A stretch of 64,000 nucleotides of DNA. It comes from Bacillus manliponensis. Lineage in GTDB: Bacteria; Bacillota; Bacilli; Bacillales; Bacillaceae_G. The translations under genes and the position numbers were made by a program. The stretch lies in assembly GCF_000712595.1 (NCBI RefSeq), contig NZ_JOTN01000002.1, positions 124,001 through 188,000 on the forward strand, in the 5' to 3' direction. Position 1 is the stretch's first letter, and every line of letters begins with the position of its first letter. Below the pieces are notes generated by a model. The model was not told where the DNA came from, searched no databases, and saw nothing but the letters and a program-made list of their open reading frames with translations. Below, piece after piece: positions 1 to 14,409 of this stretch.

Positions 1-668
1 TTAACTGCTAAAAATTGATCATTTCCTTTAAATATATAATTGCCGTTATCTTTTCTAATAAACTTTACATCTGTAATCTCAAAAGTGTGTAGCAATCTCT
101 CTGCTTCTTTTCTAGTAAGCTTCACATCTTCTTCCAGATCATACTCCCACTTATCCAGCAGCCATGTATTATTTTCATAAACAAAATGAAATTTCCATGT
201 TTCTGCTGTATTCCCTATATCATTTGCAGGAATTAATGTAATCATCTTTAATTTTTCTTTTTCTTGTTCAAAAATAAATCTTACGTCAGGCTCAATATCA
301 ACTGGAAAAACACGTATATCCGTTTCCCTCGAAGCATTAAAGACTTCCACCAAATCACTTAAATGATTTTGGGCAAACTCTTCAGAAATAGTATTTCGTA
401 ATTCTTTTTTTACAATGCCAATATCAGCTGGTTTATCATGTCCCCATTCATGTTCTTTTTCCATATGGTCAAACGACTGTGCAAGTTCTTCAATCGTTTC
501 CTGTAAAATCTCTTTACCTTCTTCTTTTGTCACCTTAGGAACTTCTTGTTTCACATCCGTTTTTACTACATTTTCTTTTTCCTGCGCGCCATCACTACTC
601 TTATCGCACCCTACCATAACTAGCATACATACAGCTACACACAATAACATTTTTAACGTTTTCTTCAT
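1..668 (-). CDS. Putative lipoprotein, C-terminus beyond window
   Basis: The frame opens with ATG at 668 and stays open to the left edge, so at least 222 residues are present and the C-terminus is missing. The N-terminus has two lysines, a hydrophobic stretch and a lipobox-like Leu-Val-Met-Val-Gly-Cys with Cys near residue 20. That predicts a secreted lipoprotein anchored to the outer face of the membrane. After the Cys comes a Lys/Glu-rich linker of about 35 residues, then a mixed globular region. I do not recognise the family. It is followed by a 150-bp AT-rich gap and a small membrane gene on the same strand, with no evidence of a shared job. Confidence 0.7.
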   Translation of the reverse strand, partial: MKKTLKMLLCVAVCMLVMVGCDKSSDGAQEKENVVKTDVKQEVPKVTKEEGKEILQETIEELAQSFDHMEKEHEWGHDKPADIGIVKKELRNTISEEFAQNHLSDLVEVFNASRETDIRVFPVDIEPDVRFIFEQEKEKLKMITLIPANDIGNTAETWKFHFVYENNTWLLDKWEYDLEEDVKLTRKEAERLLHTFEITDVKFIRKDNGNYIFKGNDQFLAV

Positions 669-816
669 CTGCTAATATTCCTCATTTTCTTATTTAATTC
701 TTTTATCACGCTTTTACAATAAACATAACGACATTGTATTATAATAATAAAATAATTTTTCGTCTATATAATCTATGGTGATAAAAACACATTTCCCTAT
801 TAAGAGGTAATACACT

Positions 817-1185
817 TTATTTAGCATCCATAAACAACTTCTCATTCAATTTTGTAATAAAGACACTAGCAATACAAAAAACAACAATCATATACACAAT
901 ATAAAGAAAAGAAACCCATCCATGAGAGATTCCTAACTTGCTAATTCCTTCCCCACCTTGAACAATAATAAGAGCAAGAATAGGTACACAAACAACAAAC
1001 TCTATACTATAAATAACCTTCCGTTTCAAGCTAAGTTCACGCAATGATTTCCACCGAAACAAAATTCCAAAAACAAGAGCAGCTGTAAGAATAAACATAT
1101 TCCAAACATCAGGAATATAATCATTGAAAAAAATACTAAGAAGACAACAAATCATAAAACCATAAAAGCCAATTTTCTCTTTCAT
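817..1185 (-). CDS. Small multi-pass membrane protein, unknown function
   Basis: This is a 122-residue protein with about four hydrophobic segments (roughly residues 8-24, 28-44, 58-76 and 88-110) and a short basic loop between the second and third. The start is ATG at 1185, preceded by a GGGAGAG ribosome binding site. No family motif is recognised. It is monocistronic by spacing, with about 150 bp free on each side. Being a real gene rests on the good ribosome site and the protein-like composition. Confidence 0.6.
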   Translation of the reverse strand: MKEKIGFYGFMICCLLSIFFNDYIPDVWNMFILTAALVFGILFRWKSLRELSLKRKVIYSIEFVVCVPILALIIVQGGEGISKLGISHGWVSFLYIVYMIVVFCIASVFITKLNEKLFMDAK

Positions 1186-1341
1186 ATACTCTCCCTACTT
1201 TATATTTAACAACCTTTATATCGTAACAAAATCTTCCAATACAGTATATGAAATTATATGAATTTCCTTTCGCTATTCATCACACTCTTCTCTGCAATTC
1301 ATATGCTATACTACACAAATGCCTAAAAGGATGTGAGATTG

Positions 1342-2727
1342 ATGGGTGTTGAATTAACATTGTTACACGCACTTTATATTATTTGTTTGCTAACGATTAT
1401 CACTTTTTTCATTATGCGTAAAGATACAACAATCATTTGTATTGTGTTTATCTTTTTATTAGGTTTTACAGCTACACAATCTGTTCCTCTTGCTGTTAGC
1501 GGGATTTTCCAAAGTTTTATCTACGCCATTACTGAACTACTACCAACGATTTTAATCATCTCTATTATTGTTTCAATGAGTAATTTACTCGTACACACTG
1601 GGATAAACGATACAATGATTTCACCATTTACAAAAATGATTCGTACGCCGACTCTTGCTTACTGGATTATTGGTCTTTTAATGATGACCATTTCCTTCTT
1701 TTTTTGGCCCTCTCCCGCTGTGGCATTAATGGGAGCCATTTTATTACCAGTTGCCGTTCGCGTCGGCCTTCCGCCAATCGGCGTGGCGATCGCTATGAAT
1801 TTATTTGGACACGGAATTTCATTATCAGGGGACTTCGTTATTCAAGGCGCTCCCAAATTAACAGCTGATGCTGCTGGGCTCCCTGTTTCCAGCGTTGTTT
1901 CTGCTAGCATTCCTCTCGTTATCGTCATGGGGATTGTTACAACTACTGTCGCCTTTTTCTTATTACGAAAAGAATTTCGAACAGGTTCATTGCCTACAAG
2001 TCATGTAGAGTCAGCTACATCACCTAACTCCCTCACTTCTCTTACTCCTCAGTTCAAAAAATGGCTCGCAATTTGTATCCCTATCGTATATGCCATTGAT
2101 ATCCTTTGTATGATTCAGTTTCAATTACAAGGCAGCGATGCAACTGCATTGATCGGCGGTACTACAGTTATCATGATTATTATTATTTCCCTTATTGCAT
2201 ATAAAGGAAATGGACTCGAAAAAACAACGAATTATTTTATAGAAGGCCTCCAATTCGGTTTTAAAATTTTCGGTCCAGTCATTCCCATTGCGGCACTTTT
2301 CTACTTAGGAGATAGCGGTTTTGTCAAAATCATCGGGGATTACTTACCAAAAGGATCACATGGAATCATTAACGATTTAGGTATCGCTCTATCCCAAACA
2401 GTCCCTCTTAATCAATATGTCTCTGCTATTACATTAACTGGGGTTGGCATCATTACGGGTTTAGATGGTTCCGGCTTCTCTGGTATTCCCCTTGCTGGTT
2501 CTATCGCAAATCTTTTCGGAACAGCGCTCGGACACGGAACCGCTACATTAACAGCACTCGGGCAAATTGCTGCAATATGGACTGGAGGCGGAACGTTAAT
2601 CCCTTGGGCCCTTATTCCTGCAGCAGCGATTTGTAAGGTGGACCCCTTTGAACTTGCACGCCGAAATTTTTTACCTGTCGTAATCGGGTTAATCATCACG
2701 ACAGTTGTAGCGATGTTCCTTTTATAA
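1342..2727 (+). CDS. Multi-pass permease of the ion-transporter type, substrate unknown
   Basis: The protein is about 461 residues, very hydrophobic, with roughly 11-12 membrane segments. It has two glycine-rich re-entrant-like regions, one near residue 150 (FGHGISLSGD) and one near residues 370-420 (TGLDGSGFSG, then LGHGTATLTALGQ). Two Gly-rich half-sites in a symmetrical permease are typical of Na+-coupled carboxylate or ion transporters, but I cannot name the family or substrate. An in-frame GTG lies at 1333, but the AAAGGATG ribosome site overlaps it, so ATG 1342 (or TTG 1339) is the better start. It stands alone on the plus strand and is followed by a repeat-bearing gap. Confidence 0.75.
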   Translation: MGVELTLLHALYIICLLTIITFFIMRKDTTIICIVFIFLLGFTATQSVPLAVSGIFQSFIYAITELLPTILIISIIVSMSNLLVHTGINDTMISPFTKMIRTPTLAYWIIGLLMMTISFFFWPSPAVALMGAILLPVAVRVGLPPIGVAIAMNLFGHGISLSGDFVIQGAPKLTADAAGLPVSSVVSASIPLVIVMGIVTTTVAFFLLRKEFRTGSLPTSHVESATSPNSLTSLTPQFKKWLAICIPIVYAIDILCMIQFQLQGSDATALIGGTTVIMIIIISLIAYKGNGLEKTTNYFIEGLQFGFKIFGPVIPIAALFYLGDSGFVKIIGDYLPKGSHGIINDLGIALSQTVPLNQYVSAITLTGVGIITGLDGSGFSGIPLAGSIANLFGTALGHGTATLTALGQIAAIWTGGGTLIPWALIPAAAICKVDPFELARRNFLPVVIGLIITTVVAMFLL

Positions 2728-3086
2728 CCGTTAACAAGATTTTATCCACTTGCAGTTTCTCCTCTTTTCAATTGTTAAAATATACCGCGTTTCCAAAGGG
2801 GTTTCCAACTATCTGTCGAAATTATATTTGAAGAATAATATTTTCAAAACGTTTATGAGAAACACATTATATAATTCCAATTGGATTTTCTAACATATAA
2901 ATTGTGGATACGAAGAACAGAAAGAGACTTTCACTCATTTTTCCCTTCTGTTTTCACATGGCATGGGGCTAAAAAAGCACTGACCTCTTCTGTGAATAGC
3001 CGGATGCTCTCACCCACATAAAAAAATGGTTTGATGTTAGTTTTTTAATTTGGATTTATATACTTCTTAAGAAAAGGGGCATAGCC
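2728..3086. other. Intergenic gap with a repeat copy
   Basis: This 359-bp gap separates the permease from the DUF2651-like gene. Its first 200 bp are AT-rich with nothing I can assign. The second part, about 2931-3062, is a copy of a dispersed imperfect repeat that also occurs twice in the sigE-sigG gap. No coding frame is credible. Confidence 0.6.
2931..3062 (+). repeat. Dispersed imperfect repeat, family 2, copy 1
   Basis: This stretch aligns by eye with 26964-27097 and 27107-27220. The shared landmarks, in order, are a (T)ACTCACTT-like start, CTTCTGTTTT, GCATGGGG, CACTGACC, TGCTCT and TTAGTTTTTTAA followed by ATTTATATA. A short inverted pair GGCTA/TAGCC in this copy corresponds to CGGTAG/CTACCG in copy 2, suggesting a folded RNA or DNA element. 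It is distinct from the bcr1-type repeats. It may be one of the other described B. cereus-group bcr repeat classes, but I cannot assign which. Confidence 0.5.
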
Positions 3087-3341
3087 ATGAGTGAATTGAT
3101 TTTCCTCTTATTTATTTGTCCATTACTCATTTTTATTGTTTCAATAATTGGAACACGCAAAACAAGAACGTATTATGTGATGCCAATTGTAACGTTTGCT
3201 ATTTTTCTTATATTAGGAGTTATATCATTCCCACCATCCTTTTTCTTTTGGGTCGGCATGTACAGTATTTTTTCATTTATCGTTTCTTATATAACTTTAT
3301 TATTTGTAAAAGGATATGAGATTGTAGAGGAGAAACACTAA
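3087..3341 (+). CDS. Small membrane protein, DUF2651 (YbeF)-like
   Basis: This 84-residue protein has three hydrophobic helices (about 3-22, 30-48 and 52-74) and a charged tail. The size and spacing resemble the Bacillus DUF2651/YbeF family; this is recognition by eye with moderate certainty. ATG 3087 follows AAAAGGGG. The function of the family is unknown. The gene ends at a strong bidirectional terminator shared with the convergent regulator gene. Confidence 0.6.
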   Translation: MSELIFLLFICPLLIFIVSIIGTRKTRTYYVMPIVTFAIFLILGVISFPPSFFFWVGMYSIFSFIVSYITLLFVKGYEIVEEKH

Positions 3342-3366
3342 TATCTTTTCTATACACTTAAACAAG

Positions 3367-3411
3367 CAAAAAGTTGACTTCCTTTACTCGTCAAAGAAGT
3401 CAACTTTTTTA
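3367..3411. terminator. Bidirectional terminator between DUF2651-like gene and XRE gene
   Basis: The inverted repeat AAAAGTTGACTTC / GAAGTCAACTTTTTT has a 14-base loop, with an A-run on the left and a T-run on the right. It serves both convergent genes. Confidence 0.85.
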
Positions 3412-3416
3412 CTTTT

Positions 3417-3974
3417 CTATTCATTTGGATAATATATCGTCATACTCATTCTAGCCAATGTTTCTCCTGAATTATAATATGTATGTGGTCGATCTGCCTT
3501 AAACCTAATAGAATCTCCACTTTTTAATTGGTACTCAACCTCACTTACACGAATCGTTACTTCTCCATCAAAAACAGTGATAAATTCCTCTGTTCCTTCT
3601 TTATGAGAGTCAGAATTTAATATTCCTTCTTTTTCAATTTCAACAGCGTATACTTCGAATCGTCTATCCTCTTGGAATGGAAAATAAGGATATACTCTAT
3701 ATCTCCCACTGTCCTCAGACAATACTTGAATTTCATTTTTTAAAACAACTGTAGTATCAGGCTCTGGATGATTTATTAAAGAAGTGAAGGAAACCTTTAA
3801 TCCATTAGCTATTTTCCAAATCGTTGTCAATGTTGGGCTTGACTCTCCTCTTTCAATTTGGCCAATCATCGCTTTACTGACCCCGCTTAATTGAGAGACC
3901 TTTTCTAAACTTAATTTTTCTTTCTCCCTAATTGCTTTTAAATTTCTGGCAAGAATAAGATGAATTTCTTCCAT
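3417..3974 (-). CDS. XRE-family regulator with C-terminal cupin
   Basis: The 185-residue protein has an N-terminal helix-turn-helix (about residues 9-64, with the LSGVSKAMIGQIERG recognition segment) and a C-terminal cupin-2 barrel (about 105-178). This HTH-cupin architecture is typical of one-domain ligand sensors that control a neighbouring metabolic or export gene. It is divergent from a LysE-type exporter, and the 117 bp between them holds two palindromes that look like operators. The likely role is repressor of the exporter and of itself, with a small ligand bound in the cupin; the ligand is not known. ATG 3974 is well placed behind AGGAGTG. Confidence 0.85.
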   Translation of the reverse strand: MEEIHLILARNLKAIREKEKLSLEKVSQLSGVSKAMIGQIERGESSPTLTTIWKIANGLKVSFTSLINHPEPDTTVVLKNEIQVLSEDSGRYRVYPYFPFQEDRRFEVYAVEIEKEGILNSDSHKEGTEEFITVFDGEVTIRVSEVEYQLKSGDSIRFKADRPHTYYNSGETLARMSMTIYYPNE

Positions 3975-4002
3975 AAAAAATCACTCCTATACTATTTACA
4001 CT

Positions 4003-4016
4003 ATAACGACCGTTAT
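4003..4016. promoter_or_regulatory. Short palindrome, candidate operator
   Basis: ATAACG-AC-CGTTAT is a 6-bp-arm palindrome lying 28 bp upstream of the regulator start. Its arms share the GTTAT core with the longer palindrome at 4036-4064, so both may be bound by the XRE-cupin protein. Confidence 0.5.
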
Positions 4017-4035
4017 GTATAATAAAACAAACAAC

Positions 4036-4064
4036 GTTATAATGTCCGTATCGGATATTATAAC
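4036..4064. promoter_or_regulatory. Long palindrome, candidate operator
   Basis: GTTATAATGTCCG, a 3-base spacer and CGGATATTATAAC form 13-bp arms with a single mismatch, centred between the divergent regulator and exporter genes. The left arm includes TATAAT, so a protein bound here would cover a promoter. It is the best operator candidate for the XRE-cupin regulator. Confidence 0.65.
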
Positions 4065-4091
4065 ATACATTCGTAAAAGGGAGGACGAACA

Positions 4092-4676
4092 ATGCCTTTA
4101 TTTTCTTTTTTGTTGTTTGTTGTTATTAGTAGTTTTACGCCAGGTCCCAATAATATTATGGCAATGACATTTGCGAATAAACACGGTTTAAAAGCAACAT
4201 TTAAATTTTGTTTAGGAGTTAGTTTTGGATTTTTTGTCATTACGTTATTATGTAGTATTTTTAATATTATTCTCACTAGCGCGTTGCCACTCATTGAAAC
4301 TCCTTTAACGCTTTTAGGTGTAGGTTATATGTTATATTTAGCTTTTAAAATCCTCACTAGCTATGGAAGTACGAAAGAAAGTGCGGATAGAAATCAAAAC
4401 CTTTTCTTCATCGGTATCTTATTACAATTTATAAATCCAAAAGGAATTCTTTTTGGACTTACCGTCGTAGCAACTTTTATTATCCCCTATTACAATTCAT
4501 ATTCTAGTTATCTTCTTTTCTCTTTATTTTTAGGAATAGTTGGTTTAATGAGTACATTTAGTTGGAGCCTCTTTGGAGCGATGTTTCAAAAGTTTTTATT
4601 ACAATATAGGAAGCAATTTAATGTCGCCATGGCTGTTTTATTAGTATTCAGCGCTATTTCCATTCTTGTACAGTAA
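4092..4676 (+). CDS. LysE/RhtB-family exporter
   Basis: This 194-residue inner-membrane protein has about six hydrophobic segments and the family N-terminal signature TPGPNNIMA (around residues 17-26), plus the conserved NPKG motif (around residue 116). LysE/RhtB proteins export amino acids or derivatives by proton exchange. ATG 4092 follows AGGGAGG. It is divergently transcribed from an XRE-cupin regulator that probably controls it. The substrate cannot be read from the sequence. Confidence 0.88.
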   Translation: MPLFSFLLFVVISSFTPGPNNIMAMTFANKHGLKATFKFCLGVSFGFFVITLLCSIFNIILTSALPLIETPLTLLGVGYMLYLAFKILTSYGSTKESADRNQNLFFIGILLQFINPKGILFGLTVVATFIIPYYNSYSSYLLFSLFLGIVGLMSTFSWSLFGAMFQKFLLQYRKQFNVAMAVLLVFSAISILVQ

Positions 4677-4708
4677 ATACAAAACACTCTTACATTTGTT
4701 TCTCACAT

Positions 4709-4743
4709 AAAAAACGACCACGTTTCCCCCCGTGGTCGTTTTT
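4709..4743. terminator. Bidirectional terminator, lysE-type gene / pyrE
   Basis: AAAAACGACCACG and CGTGGTCGTTTTT form a perfect stem with an 8-base loop, and both flanks can supply a U-tract. It ends the exporter transcript and the pyr operon transcript, which converge here. Confidence 0.9.
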
Positions 4744-4750
4744 ACATATA

Positions 4751-5379
4751 TTACGCTGTGATCCAAGCCTCATCAGCTGGGTTTTTACGCCATTCTTGTA
4801 ATTTCTTCGTTTCAGCTTGTCCGATCATACCTTTTTCTGCTGCAACTCCAGTTAGTGAGCTATAGTCGCTTAAAGAATATGATGCAATGTTTGCTGCTGC
4901 TAATTTTTCTTTTCCTGCCTCTAGCTCGTATGTAAAGATTGATACAATACCTAACACTTCACAACCAGCTTCGCGCAGTGCTTCTACACATGTAATTGCA
5001 CTTCCACCTGTAGAAATTAAGTCTTCTACAACTACAACTTTTTGTCCTTTTTCTGCCTTACCTTCAATTTGATTCCCTTTACCGTGTCCTTTCGCTTTAC
5101 TGCGTACATAACACATTGGTAAATTCATTCGATCGCTTACCCAAGCAGCATGAGCAATACCTGCTGTTGCTGTCCCTGCAATTACGTCTACATCTGAGAA
5201 ATTTTCTTTAATTAATTGTTCTAGTCCTGCTGCAATCGCTTGACGTACTTCTGGGTACGATAACGTTAAACGGTTATCGCAATAGATTGGTGATTTGATG
5301 CCAGAAGACCATGTAAATGGATCGTTTGGTTGTAAAAATACTGCTCCGATGTCTAATAAATGTGATGCGATTTCTTTTT

Positions 5380-5383
<4 letters not shown>
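4751..5383 (-). CDS. pyrE: Orotate phosphoribosyltransferase
   Basis: This enzyme converts orotate and PRPP to OMP, the fifth step of UMP synthesis. The 210-residue form starts at ATG 5383, preceded by GGGAGGGTG; an in-frame start 18 bases upstream lacks a good site. The PRPP-binding motif [14 protein letters not shown] and the flexible catalytic loop [14 protein letters not shown] are intact. It is the last gene of the pyr operon, and its ATG overlaps the pyrF stop as ATGA. A strong terminator follows. Confidence 0.97.
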
Positions 5384-7782
<2,399 letters not shown>

Positions 7783-7786
<4 letters not shown>

Positions 7787-10700
7787 GCATGTACCACCTC
7801 GTGACGTTTTGCTGGCGCGATTTCTCTCATTTGATGAGCTGAGAATGTCATAGACTCTAACACTCTTAAAATTGCTCTTGTTGTATCAAGTGATGTTAGG
7901 CACGCGACACCATTTTCAACAGACTCACGGCGAATGCGGAATCCATCACGTGCTGGTTGTTTTCCTTTTGTTAACGTATTGATAACAAACTGTGCTTTTC
8001 CTTGACGAATAATATCAAGTAAATTGTAATCTTCAGAACCAATTTTGTTTACAACTTGAACCGGAACACCTTCATCTGTTAACGCTTGTGCTGTTCCTGC
8101 CGTTGCTAATAAGTTATAACCAATTTCGTGGAATCTCTTCGCGATATGAAGCACTTCTTCTTTATCTTTATCTGCAACAGTAATGATGACAGATCCGTGC
8201 GTTGGAATATTAATTCCCGCTGCAACAAGCCCTTTATATAGTGCTTTTTCAAGCGTTAAGTCTTTCCCCATTACCTCTCCTGTTGATTTCATTTCAGGTC
8301 CAAGTGTCGTATCAACAGAGCGTAATTTTGCAAAGGAGAATACCGGTGCTTTCACGTACACTTCTTTATTCTCTCGGTGGTAACCAGTTTCATATCCTTG
8401 CTCTTGTAGAGATGTACCTAAAATTACTTTCGTTGCAATGTTTGCCATTGGTACACCCGTAATTTTACTTAAGAATGGTACTGTACGGCTTGCACGTGGA
8501 TTTACTTCCAATACATACACTTCGTCTTTGAACACAACGAACTGGATGTTTAGTAAACCGATAATATTTAAACCTTTTGCTAGTTTAATTGTGTTTTCAA
8601 TAATTTGACCTTTAATTTTTTGTGATAAACTTTGCGGTGGATATACACCAATTGAATCACCGGAGTGAACACCTGCACGCTCAATGTGTTCCATAATACC
8701 TGGAATATACACATCTTTTCCATCAGAAATCGCATCTACTTCAATTTCTTTACCTACCATGTAACGGTCGATTAATACAGGGTGATCCGCATGAACTTTC
8801 ACCGCATTTTTCATATAGTGTAATAGCTCCTCTTGACGATAGACAATTTCCATCGCACGTCCACCAAGTACGTAAGAAGGTCTTACAAGTACCGGGTATC
8901 CAATTTCTTCAGCAATCGCAACTGCTTCTTCTACTGTCGTTGCTGTTTTTCCAACTGGTTGTGGAATTTCTAGCGCTGTTAATGCTGCTTCGAACTTATC
9001 ACGATCTTCCGCACGGTCTAAGTCTTCAAGTGATGTACCTAGAATTTTCACACCGTGCTCTTCTAATTTACTAGCTAAGTTAATTGCTGTTTGACCACCA
9101 AACTGTACAATTACACCTTCTGGCTTTTCTAAATCGATGATATGCATAACATCTTCAATTGTTAACGGTTCAAAGTATAACTTATCAGAAATACTGAAGT
9201 CTGTTGATACTGTTTCCGGGTTGTTATTAATGATAATCGCTTCATAGCCTGCTTCTTTAATCGCCCATACAGAGTGAACTGTTGCGTAGTCAAACTCTAC
9301 ACCCTGACCGATTCGGATTGGACCTGAGCCAAGAACAACAACACTCTTTCGCTCTGTTACAATCGATTCATTTTCGTCACCATATGTGCTGTAGTAATAT
9401 GGCGTCGCTGATTCAAATTCTGCTGCACACGTATCTACCATTTTGAATACTGGTGTCATACCTTGTTCTTTACGCATCTCGTATACTTCACGCTCTGTTT
9501 TATTCCAAGCAGCTGCGATATAATGATCACTAAAGCCCATTTCTTTCGCCTCTTGTAATACTTCCATGTTACTTACATGTTCTTTCACTTTACGTTCCAT
9601 GTTCACGATGTTTTCAATCTTGTGTAAGAAGAAGAAGTCCATTTCACACCATTCATTAATTTCTTCTTTCGTTACACCTTGGCGAATCGCTTCTGCTACA
9701 ATGAATAAACGCTCATCATCTGGCTTCATAATACGTTTTTTCATCGTTTCTTTATCAAGTTCTTTTAATTCTTCAATCTCTAAGTGATAAATGCCAAGCT
9801 CTAAAGAGCGAACAGCTTTTAATAAAGATTCTTCCAAATTACGACCGATTGACATAACTTCTCCAGTCGCCTTCATCTGTGTGCCAAGCGTACGGTTCGC
9901 TGATTCAAACTTATCAAATGGCCAACGTGGAATTTTTGAAACAACATAGTCTAACGCTGGCTCAAAACATGCGTATGTTTTTTGTGTAACTGGGTTTACA
10001 ATTTCATCAAGTGTTAAACCAACCGCAATTTTCGCTGCTAATTTTGCAATTGGGTAACCCGTTGCTTTTGATGCTAACGCAGATGAACGACTTACACGTG
10101 GGTTTACTTCGATTACATAGTACTGGAAGCTATGCGGATCTAGTGCAAGCTGAACGTTACATCCACCTTCAATTCCTAGGGCGCGAATAATTTTTAATGA
10201 TGTATTACGAAGCATTTGATATTCACGATCACTTAATGTTTGGCTCGGTGCAACAACGATAGAGTCTCCTGTATGCACGCCAACAGGATCGATATTTTCC
10301 ATGTTACATACAACGATTGCGTTGTCATTTGCATCACGCATTACTTCATATTCAATTTCTTTACATCCAGCGATACTTTTTTCTAATAAACACTGTGTTA
10401 CAGGGCTATGTTTTAATCCACTTGTTACAATTTCAATTAATTCTTTTTCATCATGGCAAATGCCGCCGCCTGTTCCACCCAGTGTGAATGCTGGGCGAAC
10501 GATTACTGGATAACCAATTTCGTTTACAAATGCATATGCTTCTTCTAACGTATGAATAATCTCACTTGATGGAACTGGCTCATTTAAATCTCGCATTAAC
10601 GTACGGAATAAATCACGATCTTCCGCTTGTTCAATTGCCGATAATTTCGTTCCTAAAATTTCGACTCCACACTCTTCTAAAATGCCAGACTTCGCAAGCT

Positions 10701-11001
10701 CAACAGCCATGTTTAAGCCCGTTTGTCCTCCAAGTGTTGGTAAAATTGCATCTGGACGTTCTTTACGAATGATGCGACTTACAAACTCTAATGTTAACGG
10801 TTCAATATATACTTTATCTGCTGTTGCAGTATCTGTCATAATTGTTGCTGGGTTTGAGTTTACAAGGATTACTTTGTAACCTTCCTCTTTTAAAGATTGA
10901 CAAGCTTGCGTTCCAGAGTAGTCAAACTCCGCTGCTTGCCCGATTACAATAGGTCCTGATCCGATTACTAAAATTGTGTTAATGTCTAGGCGTTTTGGCA
11001 T
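7783..11001 (-). CDS. carB: Carbamoyl-phosphate synthase, large subunit (pyrimidine-specific)
   Basis: CarB (pyrAB in Bacillus) makes carbamoyl phosphate from bicarbonate, two ATP and ammonia delivered by CarA. At 1072 residues it has the usual duplicated ATP-grasp halves (about 1-400 and 550-930), each beginning with a GSGPI(V/R)IGQ motif. A C-terminal MGS-like regulatory domain (about 930-1072) is where UMP or PRPP effectors bind in the family. It overlaps carA by 16 bases and pyrK by 4. Confidence 0.98.
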
Positions 11002-12079
11002 AACTCTTCCCCTTCTTTCTTAAAGTTTTCAATCATTGTTAAAAAGTCTTCAAATAATTCATTTGCATCTTCTGGTCCTGCTGATGCTTCTGGATGGTAC
11101 TGTACTGTAAATGCTGGGAACTTCGTGTGGCGAAGACCTTCTACTGTTCCGTCGTTTAATGCAACATGTGTAATTTCAAGATCTGTATTTGCAATAGATG
11201 CTCCTTCTACTGCATACCCATGGTTTTGCGAAGTAATCGCAACTTTTCCTGATTCAAGATGTTTTACAGGATGATTTAAACCGCGGTGACCAAATTTCAA
11301 TCTCTCTGTATTAGCACCAGATGCTAAGGCAAATAATTGATGCCCAAGGCAAATTCCAAACACTGGGACTTTCCCTAAAATATCTTTAATCATTTCAATT
11401 GCTTCTGGTACATCTTTTGGATCTCCAGGTCCGTTACTTAGCATAATTCCATCTGGATTTAAGCGTAAAATTTCTTTTGCACTTGTATTGTACGGTACAA
11501 CAATTACATCACAGTCACGCTTATTTAGTTCGCGTAAAATACCATGTTTCATACCGAAGTCAACAAGCACAACGCGGTAGCCACGGCCTGGGCTTGGATA
11601 TGGGTCTTTTGTTGATACACGTTTCACATGATCTGTAAATACAGTCGCTTTTAATTGACTTACTACGTAATCAACATCTGCATCCATGTTACAAAGACGC
11701 CCGCGTAATGTTCCGTATTGACGAATTTTACGGGTTAACTTTCTTGTATCAATACCTGCAAGGCCTGGAATGTTTTTTTCTTTTAAGTACTCATCTAACG
11801 TAATTTCATTACGGAAGTTAGATGGATGATCACAAATTTCATTTACAATTAAGCCATGTACAGAAGGCTGAATCGATTCAAAATCATCACGGTTAATGCC
11901 GTAGTTACCAATTAACGGGTATGTGAATGTTACGATTTGACCGCAATATGATGGATCAGATAATGTTTCTTGATATCCTGTCATCCCTGTTGTAAATACG
12001 ACTTCACCAGATCTTTCAATTTCACCGCCGAAGCCTTTTCCAATTAATACTGTTCCATCTTCTAAGATAAGTTGTCTTT

Positions 12080-12083
<4 letters not shown>
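10986..12083 (-). CDS. carA: Carbamoyl-phosphate synthase, glutaminase subunit (pyrimidine-specific)
   Basis: CarA (pyrAA) hydrolyses glutamine to supply ammonia to CarB. The 365-residue protein has an N-terminal CPSase small-chain domain and a class-I glutamine amidotransferase domain with the nucleophile Cys in FGICLGHQL and the His/Glu of QYHPEAS. The start chosen is ATG 12083 behind AAGGAGAG; an upstream in-frame start would sit inside the end of pyrC without a good site. It overlaps pyrC by 4 bases (ATGA type). Confidence 0.97.
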
Positions 12084-14273
<2,190 letters not shown>

Positions 14274-14324
14274 TCACCTTTCTCGTTTTATCATATCACT
14301 TATGCATTTTTATACGCAATATTT

Positions 14325-14402
14325 TATAAAAATACCCTAGCCATGTGAGACTAGGGTACGACAAAGCACACACCCTTTTCTGTCTCACAGGACTGAATTA
14401 AA
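14325..14402 (-). promoter_or_regulatory. PyrR-regulated attenuator 3 (pyrP-pyrB)
   Basis: On the minus strand an upstream hairpin, with the core CAGTCCTGTGAGACAG at about 14372-14400, matches the PyrR-binding anti-antiterminator type. It is followed by a terminator stem ACCCTAG/CTAGGGT (14334-14357) and a T-rich tail. By analogy with B. subtilis, UMP-PyrR stabilises the first hairpin and lets the terminator form, lowering transcription of pyrB and the genes beyond. Confidence 0.85.
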
Positions 14403-14409
14403 AGCTGTT

